DNA of 64,000 bases from Tubulanus polymorphus (Eukaryota > Nemertea > Palaeonemertea > Tubulaniformes > Tubulanidae): NCBI RefSeq assembly GCF_964204645.1, contig NC_134028.1, positions 24,154,153 through 24,218,152 on the forward strand. The letters run 5' to 3'. How positions within the stretch are numbered: position 1 is the first letter of the stretch; the number at the start of each line of letters is the position of its first letter. Shown one piece after another: positions 62,756-64,000 of this stretch. The position numbers and the translations under genes are program-made. Under the pieces are notes generated by a model, which was given only the letters and a program-made list of their open reading frames with translations, was not told the DNA's origin and did no database searches.

Positions 62756-63700
62756 TAACAATGCATCCAACCATGATCACATGATTTGAGACTATTCGGC
62801 AAATTAGCCCAGACCAGAATCAACATGGTCAGTGGCTATTTGGAGAAACTAGCTTGGACTGGCCCAGAGTGAAATTATGCGTTCACACGTAAATTGCTCA
62901 CTCATTACTTAAATGCTAACAAAACGATCCCGAGGCAAGTGAGGTCAGTCACTTCCAAACCCAGCTAGCATTTGCACCCAATAATTCGAGCTGTGCTATA
63001 ATTCAGCACGTGCCTGGTCAGACGTTTTTGATCGGGCCAGACGCGGATGCTTTAGTAACTTGTTTCATTATTATTCAGTAAGAATCGTGAAACTTTCACC
63101 AATTAGCGGATTACATGAAACAATCAGTAAGTCGAGAATAACATCAACTTTGACTCGTCGGACATGTGAGCGATGTACTTTCTCATTGAATTTACTTATA
63201 TTGCTGGGCAAGCGTTCAGTTCAGGGAATTCGGTTAATGAAGCCTCTAGCCGACGTGTCTGTCTGGCGGGCAAACTCTATTTGCTCAAAAGTCAATTTAT
63301 TTACACAAATCTAATCCATCATCGATCCACAGTCGAGACGAATTGCTGAATTTGGAAATTTAATTTTCTCAAAAGGGCGTTAAGGTCGCGGTAAATCGAT
63401 ATGCCTGAAAAAATGAAATCGACTAACTGGATCTATAATTGTCAGCGCCGACATCAAAGATTTAGAAGCAAGCGCCGCGCATAACTAGCGCCTTCGAGAT
63501 CACAGATATGAGAGCATAAAACCGTAAAAACATAATCTTAAGATTACAAATATTAGAATCTAGTCTGGTAATAAAGATAAACGAAACAAAAGCATTTCTC
63601 GTAGGTAAAAAGATAAAAGCGTGTTCGCTACGGTGTTTGCGGAGTAACAAGTCGAGATAAAGAACTGCAAAGATATGAAGACACACTGAAGATAAACTTA

Positions 63701-64000
63701 AGCCCCGATCGCACGAGCAGTGTTCCTTTAGTTGCCATCAAAATCAAGAAGAGCCTGTTTGGCCCGTGCCAAATTTGGCCTGACCAAAAACGTCGGACCA
63801 GGCCCGAGCCAGATTTTAGCACCAGACAAATGATTGCGTTTGAATTGCAACTGGCACCGGAAATGATCCACTTCGCTTTGTTTAAGCATTGTTTAGTATC
63901 GAGTGAATGGTGGGCGTGTGAACACGCTCTCTCATTAGGCACGGGCCAAATTTGGCCAAAGCCTGATCCGTGCCAATTTGGCGCGGGCCAAATCGTCTCC
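63701..64000. mobile_element. GCGATCACAC-family MITE, copy F, cut by the window edge
   Basis: Opposite orientation to copy C. It begins AAGCCCCGATCGCACGAGCA, then carries an unrelated 32-bp piece shared with 62098 before the family sequence resumes with TTTGGCCCGTGCC. Continues past 64000. Confidence 0.75.

Larger units (their letters stand above)
57165..64000 (-). other. Upstream PKC intron or 5' flank
   Basis: No C1A, pseudosubstrate or first-half C1B exon was recognised in either strand. Contents: polypurine tract, LINE remnant, MITE copies at 61399 and 62453-64000, solo MITE end at 58465, and a Cys-rich 66-codon minus-strand frame at 57851-58051 (VHYRPCCRACEDKHFGNYRT then GACCGIAKK) of unknown meaning. 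Confidence 0.6.

Overview
The window is animal nuclear DNA. It is AT-rich, its genes are split by many GT-AG introns, and its spacers are full of short inverted-repeat transposons and microsatellites. The three recognisable proteins are close to their vertebrate counterparts, but introns are mid-sized and the repeat load is unlike a vertebrate. An invertebrate, most likely a lophotrochozoan such as a mollusc, is my best guess; nothing here fixes the species.

Layout. (1) 1-10.5 kb: no confirmed gene; microsatellites, two minisatellites, MITE pieces, and one candidate first coding exon on the minus strand (6075-6317) of an unidentified membrane-type protein. (2) 10.56-16.97 kb, minus strand: a complete seven-coding-exon TMEM184 gene (Ost-alpha/DUF300 multipass membrane family). 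(3) 17.81-21.10 kb, plus strand: a complete seven-exon STUB1 (CHIP) gene, the TPR co-chaperone/U-box ubiquitin ligase. TMEM184 and STUB1 are head to head, 840 bp apart. (4) 21.6-26.36 kb: three tandem units that begin at the 3' end of the STUB1 transcript region. Each carries the same AATAAA context; units 2 and 3 also carry a 211-bp near-perfect palindrome that unit 1 lacks. (5) 30.35-57.16 kb, minus strand: the 3' two thirds of a conventional protein kinase C gene (end of C1B, C2, kinase domain), ending in two alternative C-terminal exons that resemble vertebrate PKC beta-I and beta-II tails. Its 5' exons (pseudosubstrate, C1A, first half of C1B) were not found up to 64000 and probably lie to the right. 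(6) 57.2-64 kb: upstream PKC intron or flank with a LINE 3' remnant, MITEs and low-complexity DNA.

The three genes are not an operon and need not work together. PKC and STUB1 are convergent, with about 9 kb between stop codons filled by the tandem array and other repeats. The most distinctive content is the PKC alternative tail, the STUB1 3' array with its palindrome insertion, and a rich set of MITEs, several nested inside one another, so that insertion order can be read directly from the sequence.
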